DNA of 11,034 nt from Actinomycetota bacterium (lineage in GTDB: Bacteria > Actinomycetota > Acidimicrobiia > Acidimicrobiales > Microtrichaceae): NCBI GenBank assembly GCA_005777415.1, contig SXMI01000132.1, positions 1 to 11,034 of the forward strand, written 5' to 3'. The notes below the pieces were generated by a model. The model worked only from the letters and a program-made list of their open reading frames with translations. It had not been told where the DNA came from and searched no databases. Each line of letters opens with the position of its first letter. Position 1 is the first letter of the stretch. The position numbers and the translations under genes are program-made. Below are positions 1 through 7,289 of the stretch, one piece after another.

Positions 1-99
1 AATCGCGCCCACAGCGCTCCGATCTGTTATCGGCTGTCGCCCTCCGGCGAGCAGGTCTGCCGCGAGTTAGCACAGCGTTCAGCGCCTACTACCTGTTAA
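1..99 (+). CDS. 3' end of an unidentified gene, stop codon inside tRNA fragment
   Basis: Frame 1 is open from the first base to a TAA at 97-99 and encodes about 32 residues. The segment YRLSPSGEQVCRELAQ resembles the C-terminal wing and last helix of winged-helix regulators (compare the common pattern YxLTxxGxxV), but it is too short to assign a family. The stop codon is formed by the anticodon loop of the tRNA-Asn fragment at 93-137, so the gene would belong to an element ending at that att site. Frame 3 is also open here, so the coding call rests only on the protein pattern and stays tentative. Confidence 0.35.
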   Translation, partial: NRAHSAPICYRLSPSGEQVCRELAQRSAPTTC

Positions 100-137
100 T
101 CAGCGGGTCGTGGGTTCGAGCCCCACCCCCGGAGCCA
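93..137 (+). pseudogene. tRNA-Asn(GTT) 3' half, probable displaced att site
   Basis: The sequence reads as anticodon loop CTGTTAA (93-99, anticodon GTT), anticodon 3' stem TCAGC (100-104), variable loop GGGTC, a perfect T arm GTGGG-TTCGAGC-CCCAC (110-126), acceptor 3' strand CCCCGGA (127-133), discriminator G and encoded CCA (135-137). The required 5' half (acceptor TCCGGGG, D arm, anticodon 5' stem GCTGA) is missing: the bases before 93 are ACTAC and do not pair. A 3' tRNA fragment starting at the anticodon loop is the usual mark of the far end of an element inserted by a tyrosine integrase of the anticodon-loop class. The element, and presumably the restored whole tRNA-Asn, would lie left of the window. 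Confidence 0.8.
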
Positions 138-151
138 ACTCGTGGGTCGCC

Positions 152-589
152 TCAGCCGCAGCGGTTGGGCGTGGCCGCGTCCAGTGACCGGTAGCGGTCC
201 TGCAGGTTGTGGCGGTCGTAGCCGTCCAGGTCGTCGTAGCGGGCCTTGGCGAGTCCCTCGCCGATCAGGATGGTTCCCAGGTCCTGACCGTCCCACAGCA
301 CGTAGGCGATCTCCCGCCCGTACCGGTCGACGGTGTCCCCGCCCCCGTTGGCGACCAGCACCTTCCGGCCCGAGACCAGCTGCGCCACCCGGTTCTTGGC
401 CTCGCTGTAGCCGCACTGCCCGCGCTCGGGGGTGTCGATGCCCTGCACCCGGACGGTGATCCCGTCCACGTCGAGGGTGTCCCCGTCCACGACGTAGGTC
501 ACCTGACCGGACCGGCAACCCGACACCAGCAACGCCGCGGCGACCAGGCCGGCCGCCAGCACAGCCCGCGTCCGAAGATTCCTGCGCAT
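152..589 (-). CDS. thermonuclease-like (SNase family) lipoprotein, 145 aa
   Basis: This is a probable secreted, membrane-anchored Ca-dependent nuclease of the staphylococcal-nuclease (TNase) family. The N-terminus MRRNLRTR is followed by a hydrophobic stretch and a lipobox LVSGC (Cys25), so the mature protein is predicted to be a lipoprotein on the outer face. The SNase core is complete in outline: VVDGDTLDV with Asp35/Asp37, then R47-V-Q-G-I-D52-T-P-E55 (matching the catalytic Arg, Ca-binding Asp and catalytic Glu of the family) and DRYGRE with Arg92 in the second catalytic Arg position. It is about the size of a bare SNase domain, with no C-terminal extension. The start ATG at 589 has a good Shine-Dalgarno (GAGGGGA) just upstream. 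The gene lies 52 nt after the glycosyltransferase stop on the same strand, so co-transcription is possible. Its stop is 14 nt from the tRNA-Asn fragment, making it the first gene on the chromosomal side. Confidence 0.85.
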   Translation of the reverse strand: MRRNLRTRAVLAAGLVAAALLVSGCRSGQVTYVVDGDTLDVDGITVRVQGIDTPERGQCGYSEAKNRVAQLVSGRKVLVANGGGDTVDRYGREIAYVLWDGQDLGTILIGEGLAKARYDDLDGYDRHNLQDRYRSLDAATPNRCG

Positions 590-641
590 GCTTCCCCTCG
601 CTCACGAATCTGCAGTCCGGGCCGTCGCCCGACCTGCAGGG

Positions 642-1898
642 TCAGGGTACCCGCGCGTGCTTCCCGGTCCCGAGTCCGGGGACGAGCAGCTCGACGAGCT
701 GGTCGACGACCCGGTCCCGGTCGAAGGACTCGGCGACCCGGCGGGCGGCTCCCTCGGCGAGGCGCCGGGCCCGGTCGGGCTCGTCGAGCAGGCCGGCGAT
801 CGCCGCTGCGAGCCCGGCGGCGTCGTGCTGGTCGACCAGGACGCCGCTCTCGCCGTCGGTGACGAGCTCCGGAACGCCGGCGGTGCGCGTGGCGACCACG
901 GGCACGCCGATCGCCATGGCCTCCATGAGCGTCACCGGGATCCCCTCGGCATCGCCGTCGGCCGACTCCACCGACGCCGAGACGACGACGTCCGCCGCCT
1001 CCATGGCGTCGAAGACCTGCTCGTGCGTCCGTGCGCCCAGCAGCCGCACCCGGTCACCCAGCCCCAGCTCGGCGATCCGCGCCTCGATGGCCGAACGCTC
1101 GTCGCCCTCGCCGATCAGGGTCAGCTCGATGTCACGACCGTCCCGGACGAGTCGATCGACGGCGGCGAGCAGCGTCGGGTGGCCCTTCGTGGCGTCCAGT
1201 CGAGCCACGCAGAGCAACTGGGTGGCCCGGTCCCGTTCCACACGGCGGGCGGCCCGACGTTCCCGCCGGGCGGTGGCCTCGGTCAGGTCCACCCCCAGGT
1301 GCAGGACCTGGATCCTCGACGCACAACCGGGCGCGCACGCCACCATCCGCTCCCGTCCGTACTCGGAGATCACCACGGCGACGGCGCTGTCGCAGATCTT
1401 GCGGTCGAGGAACGTCGTGTCGATGTAGATGTCGTGGGCGTGGGCGGTGAAGGAGTACGGGATCCCCGTGAGACGCTGGATCATCCACGCGTTCGTGGTG
1501 GCGTGGGTGGCGAAGTGGGCGTGCACGTGGGTGACCCCGGTGTCCTGGCAGTGGCGGGCGAACCACGCCGCTTGGGGGAGCAGCGCGATGGTCCGGACCA
1601 GGAACTGCGGTGACCGGGCCGTTCCGGCCAGGACGGTCCACACCGCACGCAGCGTCCGGGACGGGTGCCGCCCCAGCCACCATGCGAGCGCGCCGAGTGC
1701 CGCCGGGCTCCATGGCCTCACGTAGCGGGCTCGGGCCTCGAGGCGGGCGGCCGTGGGGTGGGTGACCGGGTCGTGGTGGTGCACGAGGGGCAGGATCTCG
1801 ACGTCGAGGCCCCGCTGTTCGACCGCTGCGATCTCGTCGGCCACGAAGGTCTCGCTCACCTTGGGGAAGCGGGACATGGTGTAGGCGATCCGGGCCAC
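642..1898 (-). CDS. GT4-family glycosyltransferase (GT-B fold), 418 aa
   Basis: The protein probably transfers a sugar from a nucleotide-sugar donor to a lipid-linked or exopolysaccharide acceptor at the cytoplasmic membrane. The N-terminus ARIAYTMSRFPKVSETF is typical of the colanic-acid WcaL-like branch, whose members start with an 'SRFPKxSETF' strand and loop. HVHAHFA (about 124-130) and FTAHAHDIY (150-158) follow in the acceptor domain. The C-terminal donor domain shows VARLDATKGH (231-240), LIGEGDER (261-268) and the E-x7-E donor motif between Glu318 and Glu326 (AEGIPVTLMEAMA), then GVPVVATRTAGVPELV. The start is taken as GTG at 1898, which puts the conserved IAYTMSRFP segment at the extreme N-terminus as in relatives. 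A much longer open frame upstream (to 2462) runs antisense to the GGDEF-EAL gene and is not homologous. The natural acceptor cannot be read from the sequence. The gene is divergent from the c-di-GMP gene, 49 nt away. Confidence 0.88.
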   Translation of the reverse strand: MARIAYTMSRFPKVSETFVADEIAAVEQRGLDVEILPLVHHHDPVTHPTAARLEARARYVRPWSPAALGALAWWLGRHPSRTLRAVWTVLAGTARSPQFLVRTIALLPQAAWFARHCQDTGVTHVHAHFATHATTNAWMIQRLTGIPYSFTAHAHDIYIDTTFLDRKICDSAVAVVISEYGRERMVACAPGCASRIQVLHLGVDLTEATARRERRAARRVERDRATQLLCVARLDATKGHPTLLAAVDRLVRDGRDIELTLIGEGDERSAIEARIAELGLGDRVRLLGARTHEQVFDAMEAADVVVSASVESADGDAEGIPVTLMEAMAIGVPVVATRTAGVPELVTDGESGVLVDQHDAAGLAAAIAGLLDEPDRARRLAEGAARRVAESFDRDRVVDQLVELLVPGLGTGKHARVP

Positions 1899-1904
1899 CG
1901 GGCG

Positions 1905-1910
1905 AGCGTA
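1905..1910 (-). promoter_or_regulatory. -10-like box for a possible leaderless glycosyltransferase mRNA
   Basis: On the minus strand TACGCT (TANNNT) ends 6 nt before the GTG at 1898, and there is no Shine-Dalgarno in that gap. A -10 hexamer at this distance from the start codon is the configuration of leaderless transcripts common in Actinobacteria. No convincing -35 is visible. It lies in the 49-nt divergent region shared with the GGDEF-EAL gene. Confidence 0.4.
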
Positions 1911-1947
1911 CCGGGGTGCCGGCCGGGCCGATCCACCCGGGGGAGCG

Positions 1948-4470
1948 GTGAATGCTTCAGGTCGGCCCCGGCCGGGTCGATGGTGCTCCGTGCCTGCGGA
2001 CACCTCCGGACCGACCGACGTCTCCCGGGACCTGGCCGCCCTGCTTCCGGACCCGATCGTCGTGGTCGACGCCGACGCGCAGGTCGTCTGGGGCAACCGG
2101 GCGGCCGAGCGCATGTTCGACCGGCGCCTGGAGGACTCGGTCGGCTTCCCGGCGCTCGATCTGGTGCACCCCGACGACGTCGGCCTGGCGCTGGTCTGCA
2201 TGGAGTCGATCCAGGGACGCGACGCCGGCTCGCCCATCGAACTGCGGGTCCGCACCGCCGACGGATGGCGGCTCGTCGAACTGGTCGGCGCGTCCCTGGG
2301 CGAGCAGGTGGCCCTGACCCTGCGGGACCTGACCGCTCGACGTCGCTGGGAGATCGCCAGCGGTGACGACAACCTGTTCCGGTCGGTGCTGCAGAACGCC
2401 GCCGCCGTCATGGTCCTGCTCGACGCCGACTGGCGGGTCGTCGCCACGACCGCAGCCGTCACCCGCGCCTACGGCTGGGACCCCGAGGCGCTCGAGGGCG
2501 TGGCGTTCTCCTCCCTGCTCGCCCCGGCGTCACGGTCCGCCGTCGACGTGCTGGATGACTCGTTCGCCGCGGGCACTGCGATCGAGGTGCTCGACGCCGA
2601 ACTGCTCCACGTCGACGGCACCTCGTCCCCGGTGGCGCTGCACGCCTCCAACCTGCTCGAGGATCCGACCGTCCACGGCGTGGTGCTCACGATCCACGAC
2701 GTGGCCCGCCGCGTCGATGCCGAGGCCCAGCTCCACTCCGCCAACTCCCTGCTCTCGGCGACGCTCGACGCCACCGCCGAGGGGGTGCTCGTCCTGGACC
2801 GCGACGGTCACGTGACCCTGTGCAACCAGCGGTTCGTCGAGATGTGGAACCTGGGACCCGAGTTCGACGCCGTGCCGGCCGAGCACCGGTCGCTCCGCCA
2901 CATCGTCGGCCGCCTGCGCGACCCGGAGGAGTTCCTGGCCCGGGTGATCGAGTTGCAGCGCAACCCGGACGTGGAGACCCACGACGTCGTCGAGTTCGCC
3001 GACGGGCGTGTGCTGGAGCGCGACTCACGGCCGCGCCGACTGGCCGGCAGCATCGTCGGCCGGGTGTGGAGCTTCCGTGACATCACGGCGCACCGGATGC
3101 TCCAACAGGAGCTCGCCCGCCAGGCGTCCCACGACCCGCTGACCGGGCTCGCCAACACGTCGTTGTTCCGGGAACGTCTCGCACGCGCCCTGGATCGCGT
3201 CGGCGGCGCCGACCCCCGGGTCGCCGTGCTGTTCGTGGACCTCGACGACTTCAAGACGATCAACGACAGCCTCGGGCACCCCGTCGGTGACGAACTCCTG
3301 ATCGGTGTCGCCGAACGCCTGCGGGGGTGCGTGAGGAACCTGGACGCCGTCGCCCGGATGGGGGGCGACGAGTTCGCCGTCCTCGTCACGGACCTCCGCT
3401 CCCCGGACGACGCCGCCGAGATCGCCCGCCGGATCCTGTCGATCGTCGCCGAACCGCTCCCGGTCGGATCGCGCACCGTCGTCACGACCGCCAGCGTGGG
3501 CATCGCCGTCGCCGGCCCGGGTGACGTGGTGGATGACGTGCTCCGCAACGCAGACGCCGCCATGTACGCGGCGAAGGCCGCCGGCCGCAACCGGTCCGAC
3601 GTGTTCCGGCCCGAGCTCCACACGGCGGCCCTCCGTCGGCTGGAGATCGACTCGCAGCTGCGAGGCGCCGCCGCCCGGGGTGAGCTGATCGTCCACTACC
3701 AGCCGGTCGTCGACCTGGCATCCGGGTCGATCGAGTCCATGGAGGCGCTCGTTCGCTGGGACCACCCCGACGAGGGCCTGGTCGCACCCGGTGAGTTCAT
3801 CCCGATCGCCGAGAACTCCGACCTCATCGATGAGATCGGGGCCCACGTCCTTCGTCGGGCGTGCGTGGAGGCCTCGTCGTGGCCGAGCCTGCCGGGACGG
3901 GTCGATCGCCCGTCCCTGGCGGTGAACCTGGCGCCGCGCCAGCTCCAGGACCTCGGGGTCGCCGACCGGGTCCGGGCCCACCTGCAGTCGACGGGCCTGC
4001 CGCCGGAGCGGCTCACCCTCGAGATCACCGAGAGCGCGTTGACCCTCGATCCGACCACGGCCCAGCGGCGGCTCGAGGAGCTGAAGGCGCTCGGCGTGCG
4101 GCTGGCCATGGACGACTTCGGCACCGGGTACTCCTCGCTGTCGCACCTGCAACGGTTCCCCATCGACGTGCTCAAGATCGACCGGTCCTTCGTCGCCACG
4201 GTCACGGACGGCGTGGGCCAGGCGCTCATCCGGGCCGTGCTCGACCTGGCCCATGCCCTGGGCATCGAGACAGTGGCCGAGGGTGTCGAGACCGAGGACC
4301 AGCGCCGGGCCCTGCTCGCCCTCGGCTGCCGGCACGGCCAGGGTCACCTGTTCTCCCGTGCGGTCGACGGCGCCACGGCGAGCGGACTGCTCGATCGGGC
4401 GTCGCTCGACCACCGTGGCCCCGTGGGTGCCGCACCGGTCGGGGCCCGGTCGCTCCCGGTCGGCGACTGA
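1948..4470 (+). CDS. PAS-PAS-PAS-GGDEF-EAL cyclic-di-GMP synthase/phosphodiesterase, 840 aa
   Basis: This is a predicted sensory enzyme that can make (GGDEF) and cleave (EAL) the second messenger c-di-GMP. Three PAS-like modules come first: about 28-128 (LLPDPIVVVDADAQVVWGN...), 141-255 (FRSVLQNAAAVMVLLDADWRVV...) and 262-378 (SLLSATLDATAEGVLVLDRDG...), each ending in a short linker such as LRDLTARR or FRDITAHR. The cyclase domain (about 385-553) has DPLTGLAN, FVDLDDFKTIND and an intact MGGDEF (471-476). RNLD at 463-466, five residues before GGDEF, is a canonical RxxD I-site for product inhibition. The EAL domain (about 566-815) keeps MEALVRW (E599), NLAPRQL (N660), LEITESAL (E692), MDDFGTGYSSL (D722, D723), LKIDRSF (K743) and AEGVETE (E778), the metal-binding and catalytic set, so both halves should be active. 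No transmembrane segment is evident: the protein looks cytosolic, with PAS domains as likely ligand, redox or light sensors. GTG 1948 follows GGGGAG and is preferred; GTG 1990 is an alternative. Confidence 0.93.
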   Translation: MNASGRPRPGRWCSVPADTSGPTDVSRDLAALLPDPIVVVDADAQVVWGNRAAERMFDRRLEDSVGFPALDLVHPDDVGLALVCMESIQGRDAGSPIELRVRTADGWRLVELVGASLGEQVALTLRDLTARRRWEIASGDDNLFRSVLQNAAAVMVLLDADWRVVATTAAVTRAYGWDPEALEGVAFSSLLAPASRSAVDVLDDSFAAGTAIEVLDAELLHVDGTSSPVALHASNLLEDPTVHGVVLTIHDVARRVDAEAQLHSANSLLSATLDATAEGVLVLDRDGHVTLCNQRFVEMWNLGPEFDAVPAEHRSLRHIVGRLRDPEEFLARVIELQRNPDVETHDVVEFADGRVLERDSRPRRLAGSIVGRVWSFRDITAHRMLQQELARQASHDPLTGLANTSLFRERLARALDRVGGADPRVAVLFVDLDDFKTINDSLGHPVGDELLIGVAERLRGCVRNLDAVARMGGDEFAVLVTDLRSPDDAAEIARRILSIVAEPLPVGSRTVVTTASVGIAVAGPGDVVDDVLRNADAAMYAAKAAGRNRSDVFRPELHTAALRRLEIDSQLRGAAARGELIVHYQPVVDLASGSIESMEALVRWDHPDEGLVAPGEFIPIAENSDLIDEIGAHVLRRACVEASSWPSLPGRVDRPSLAVNLAPRQLQDLGVADRVRAHLQSTGLPPERLTLEITESALTLDPTTAQRRLEELKALGVRLAMDDFGTGYSSLSHLQRFPIDVLKIDRSFVATVTDGVGQALIRAVLDLAHALGIETVAEGVETEDQRRALLALGCRHGQGHLFSRAVDGATASGLLDRASLDHRGPVGAAPVGARSLPVGD

Positions 4471-4487
4471 CCCGCCGGTCGTCTCGA

Positions 4488-4503
4488 CTGCGTGACGACG
4501 CAG
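4488..4503 (+). terminator. weak hairpin after the GGDEF-EAL gene
   Basis: CTGCGT (4488-4493) and ACGCAG (4498-4503) form a 6-bp stem with a GACG tetraloop, 18 nt after the stop codon at 4470. There is no T-run, so it is at best an imperfect intrinsic terminator of the kind often seen in GC-rich actinobacteria. Confidence 0.3.
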
Positions 4504-4524
4504 GTCGCCCTGCCGGACGGTGGG

Positions 4525-4530
4525 TAGGGT
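4525..4530 (+). promoter_or_regulatory. -10-like box before the PAP2 gene
   Basis: TAGGGT lies 9 nt upstream of the ATG at 4540. With a normal 6-8 nt distance to the transcription start, the mRNA would begin at or next to the start codon, and no Shine-Dalgarno is seen in that gap. This suggests a leaderless transcript for the PAP2-UbiB pair. Confidence 0.4.
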
Positions 4531-4539
4531 GATCGACCG

Positions 4540-5238
4540 ATGACCTCCGTCGACCTGCAGCTCGCCACGCCGCCGGAACCGGTCGAACGACGGGGCGAGG
4601 ACCTGGTCCAGGCGGTGCTGGCCGCCGGCGTGCTGGTCGCCTCCGGTGCGTTGGCCCGCCGAGGGACATCGGCGGCCGAGGGCCGGGTGTTCGCCGCCGC
4701 CAACCGCCTGCCGAACTGGCTCGAGGCGGCCCTCTGGTTGCCCATGCAGCTGGGGTCGCTCTGGGGGCCGTTCGTGACCGGTGCGCTCATCTGGCGGCGT
4801 GATCGCTCCTGGCGCTCTGCGCTCGGCACCGTCGTGGTGGGGGTCACGGCCTGGCGCCTGGCGTCCGTCGTGAAGCGATCGGTGCGGCGGGGCCGGCCCG
4901 ACGACGAGCTGTCGGGTGTGGTGCTCCGCTGGGGAACCCCCCGTGACGGGTTCGGGTTCGTCTCCGGTCACGCCACCGTGGCGTTCGCCACCGCCGGCGT
5001 CGCCGCACCGGCGCTGCCCGGTGGGCCCGGGGTCCTGCTCCGGGTGCTCGCCCCCGTGGTCGGCTTCGCCCGGATGCACGTCGGGGCCCACCTGCCGCTC
5101 GACGTCGTGGGTGGAGCGGCGCTCGGACATCTCCTGGCCATGATCTGGAACCTGGCCGTCGGCGTCGAGGTCCCAGGGGTCGAGGGTCCGCCCGACGGCA
5201 TCGGCATCGACGCCCCCGATCCGGGGTTGCGACGGTGA
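4540..5238 (+). CDS. PAP2-superfamily membrane phosphatase, 232 aa
   Basis: The protein is a membrane-embedded lipid phosphate phosphatase-like enzyme that would remove phosphate from a lipid phosphate or pyrophosphate (for example phosphatidic acid or polyprenyl pyrophosphate) at the extracytoplasmic face. All three PAP2 signatures are present: K112-RSVRRG-R119-P120 (Kx6RP), S142-G-H144 and R178-MHVGA-H184-LPL-D188 (Rx5Hx3D). Hydrophobic segments at about 22-38, 60-84, 92-110, 143-158, 165-178 and 189-207 fit the usual bundle of helices. The C-terminal 25 residues are polar and Pro/Gly-rich. The stop overlaps the start of the next gene by 4 nt (GTGA), so the two are translationally coupled. 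The substrate is not visible; the UbiB partner suggests isoprenoid or membrane-lipid metabolism, which is inference. Confidence 0.88.
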   Translation: MTSVDLQLATPPEPVERRGEDLVQAVLAAGVLVASGALARRGTSAAEGRVFAAANRLPNWLEAALWLPMQLGSLWGPFVTGALIWRRDRSWRSALGTVVVGVTAWRLASVVKRSVRRGRPDDELSGVVLRWGTPRDGFGFVSGHATVAFATAGVAAPALPGGPGVLLRVLAPVVGFARMHVGAHLPLDVVGGAALGHLLAMIWNLAVGVEVPGVEGPPDGIGIDAPDPGLRR

Positions 5239-7199
5239 CCGGACTCCTGGCGCTCAGTACCGGCCTGCGCGACCTGGTCGCCCTCGGCATCGGCCTCGTC
5301 GTGGCGGTCGTGGCCACCGTGATCGGTGTCCGGCTCCTCGGGGTCCGTCGTGGCTGGCTCCAGACCGTCGTCGCCGGCGTGCTCGGGTGGGTGGTGGCCC
5401 TGCTGGTCACCGGTGCACTCCTGGACTGGAACTGGGGTGAGGACTCGCTGGCGTTGTTCACGGTGCTGCTGGCGGTGCCGATGACCATGGCGCTCCTCGT
5501 CGGCCTCGACCTGCTCGCACCTCCCGGCAGCCTGGCCCGGGGTGACCGCGCCGGCCTGATCGAGGCGCCCCGGCCGTTGTCGGGCGTGCGGGCGCAGCTC
5601 GCTCCGATCAATCGCTACCGGGAGCTCATCGGGATCCTGCGCCGCCACCAGTTGCTCGGACGGGTCCGCGGTCACGGGGACCGTGACGACGAGCTGGCAC
5701 CGGCGGCGGTCCGCCTCCGTGAGGCGCTCGAGGAGGCGGGCGGGGTCTTCGTGAAGTTGGGCCAGATCGCGGCGACCCGGATCGACCTGCTGCCCGCCGA
5801 CGTCTGCGAGGAGCTTGGGCGGCTCCAGAGCCGGTCGACGCCGTTCCCGGCGGAACAGGTCCGGATCGTCCTCGAGGGCGAGTTCGGCCGGCCGGTGGAG
5901 GATGTGTTCGCGTCGTTCGACTGGGACCCGCTGGCGGCGGCCTCGATCGGCCAGACCCACACCGCCGTGCTCGCGAGCGGCGACGAGGTCGTCGTCAAGG
6001 TCCAACGACCCGGGATCGACGCCGCCATGGAGCGCGACCTGGCGGCGCTCGGCCAGCTCGCCCGCCTCGCCGAGCGACGGACCGTCACCGGTCGCGACCT
6101 CCGTGTCTCGCAGCTCGCCGAGGAGTTCGGACGCAGCCTGCGCTCCGAACTGGACTTCACCCAGGAGGCGAGCGCCACCGGGTTCATGCACGACATGGCC
6201 GTCGGGGACGACTCGCCCATCCGGGTCCCGTCGGTCCACCGCGACCTGTGCACCCGCCGGGTGATCGTCCAGGAGCGGCTCCACGGGGTGCCGCTGTCGG
6301 AGGTGCCCGCCGACCGGTCGCTCGATCGCTCGGGACTGGCCCGTCAGCTGCTGTCGGTGAACATCACGAACATCCTGGAGCGAGGCGTGTTCCACGCCGA
6401 CCCGCACCCCGGCAACGTGATGGTGCTCGACGACGACACGCTCGCGATGATCGACTTCGGTGCGACCGGTCGGCTCGACTCGATCCAGGAGCAGGCGGTC
6501 GTCGACATGCTGGTGGCGCTCGTACGACGCGACGCGAGCATGCTGCGTGATGGGGTGGAACGCGTCGCCGACGTGGGCGCCCACGTGTCCCGCGACCGCC
6601 TCGACCGGGCGCTCGCCCGACTGCTCACCGACAACGTCACCCCCGGTGGCGGCGTCGACGTCCGGGCCCTGTCCGACCTGATCCCCGTCCTGGGCGAGTT
6701 CGACATCACCCTCCCGGGCGACCTCGTCGTGCTCATGCGGGCGCTGGTCACCCTGGACGGCACACTCGGCGTCCTGAGCCCGGGGTTCTCGGTCGTCGCC
6801 GCCGGCAAGGAACTGGCCCAGCAGGCCGCGGGCGACCAGGGCGGCGACCCCAACGAGCTCCTCCAGCAGGCGCTGATGGAGGAGCTGCCGGTCCTGCGGC
6901 GGCTCCCCGCCGACGTCGCCCGCACGCTGGCGCTGGCGTCCCGCGGGTCGCTGCAGTTCCGGACGGTGCAGGCCGAGGACGAGGACCGGCTCCAGCGGAC
7001 GCTGTGGAACCGGGCGACCAGGGCGTTCGTCGGTGCCGAGCTGGCGATCGTGTCGGTGCTCGCCATGGGGCTGGAGGTCGGGCCCACCCTGGGCGGCGAC
7101 ACCCGACTGCTCGTGCTGCTGGGTGCCGGCGGTCTGTTCCTCGGGACGGTCCTCATGCTCCGCGTCGTGGCGGCCATCGTGCGGGACGGCACGACCTGA
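5235..7199 (+). CDS. ABC1/UbiB/AarF-family atypical kinase-like membrane protein, 654 aa
   Basis: This is a member of the UbiB/COQ8 protein-kinase-like family, which act as lipid-coupled ATPases supporting quinone or other isoprenoid lipid metabolism. The family signatures occur in order: VFVKLGQ (KxGQ, Lys174), the Ala-rich loop LAAASIGQTHTA, VVVKVQRPG (Lys255), SELDFTQEAS (ExD), HADPHPGN (His387-Asn394) and MIDFG (Asp407). The C-terminus carries two hydrophobic helices (about 597-615 and 622-647), as in typical UbiB proteins. The N-terminus is unusual: three hydrophobic segments (about 12-35, 43-62, 74-95) precede the kinase-like domain, lengthening the protein beyond the usual 500-560 residues. 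The GTG start at 5235 overlaps the PAP2 stop. The last codons are duplicated in tandem just after the stop (see the repeat at 7177-7224). Confidence 0.9.
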   Translation: MTGLLALSTGLRDLVALGIGLVVAVVATVIGVRLLGVRRGWLQTVVAGVLGWVVALLVTGALLDWNWGEDSLALFTVLLAVPMTMALLVGLDLLAPPGSLARGDRAGLIEAPRPLSGVRAQLAPINRYRELIGILRRHQLLGRVRGHGDRDDELAPAAVRLREALEEAGGVFVKLGQIAATRIDLLPADVCEELGRLQSRSTPFPAEQVRIVLEGEFGRPVEDVFASFDWDPLAAASIGQTHTAVLASGDEVVVKVQRPGIDAAMERDLAALGQLARLAERRTVTGRDLRVSQLAEEFGRSLRSELDFTQEASATGFMHDMAVGDDSPIRVPSVHRDLCTRRVIVQERLHGVPLSEVPADRSLDRSGLARQLLSVNITNILERGVFHADPHPGNVMVLDDDTLAMIDFGATGRLDSIQEQAVVDMLVALVRRDASMLRDGVERVADVGAHVSRDRLDRALARLLTDNVTPGGGVDVRALSDLIPVLGEFDITLPGDLVVLMRALVTLDGTLGVLSPGFSVVAAGKELAQQAAGDQGGDPNELLQQALMEELPVLRRLPADVARTLALASRGSLQFRTVQAEDEDRLQRTLWNRATRAFVGAELAIVSVLAMGLEVGPTLGGDTRLLVLLGAGGLFLGTVLMLRVVAAIVRDGTT

Positions 7200-7224
7200 G
7201 TTCGTGCGGGACGGCACGACCTGA
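7177..7224 (+). repeat. 23-bp direct repeat covering the end of the UbiB-like gene
   Basis: A 23-bp sequence at 7177-7199, including the gene's last codons and TGA, is repeated exactly at 7202-7224 with two bases between copies. Each copy contains an inverted repeat CGTGC-GGGACG-GCACG that could form a small hairpin. A third, shorter echo (GCACGACCT) follows at 7229-7237. It could be a duplicated terminator-like hairpin or a replication-slippage scar next to the tRNA integration site. Confidence 0.7.
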
Positions 7225-7248
7225 TGCCGCACGACCTACGCTCCGGCC

Positions 7249-7288
7249 GGGCCGGTAGCTCAATGGTCAGAGCAGGCGACTCGTAATC
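7249..7288 (+). pseudogene. tRNA-Thr(CGT) 5' half, truncated at an integration junction
   Basis: The segment reads as acceptor 5' strand GGGCCGG (7249-7255), TA, a D arm GCTC-AATGGTCA-GAGC (7258-7273), A, anticodon 5' stem GGCGA (7275-7279) and loop CTCGTAA (7280-7286, anticodon CGT, Thr). Only TC (7287-7288) of the expected 3' stem TCGCC follows. After that the sequence turns to TGTTGACAC and no variable loop, T arm or CCGGCCC acceptor strand is found through the end of the window. The gene is therefore cut in the anticodon stem and cannot make a tRNA from this copy. The recombinase gene starts about 100 nt further on, so the break is most simply an att junction of the element to the right. 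tRNA-Thr(CGT) is often dispensable because the TGT isoacceptor can read ACG. Confidence 0.8.
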
Positions 7289-7289
7289 T

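Noticed and set aside
633..640. CCTGCAGG palindrome in the glycosyltransferase-nuclease gap as terminator
   Set aside because: It is a short palindrome with no loop and no T-run, within chance expectation for this base composition.
1899..2462. 188-residue N-terminal extension of the glycosyltransferase frame
   Set aside because: It runs antisense through the first PAS domains of the GGDEF-EAL gene. The conserved GT4 N-terminal strand begins right after GTG 1898.
3025..5130. 701-codon open frame on the minus strand
   Set aside because: It is antisense to the GGDEF-EAL and PAP2 genes, which carry complete catalytic motifs. The translation is Arg/Gly/His/Asp-rich without any recognisable motif, as expected of a GC-rich shadow frame.
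4968..7232. 754-codon open frame on the minus strand
   Set aside because: It is antisense to the UbiB-like gene and low in hydrophobic order; a codon-bias shadow.
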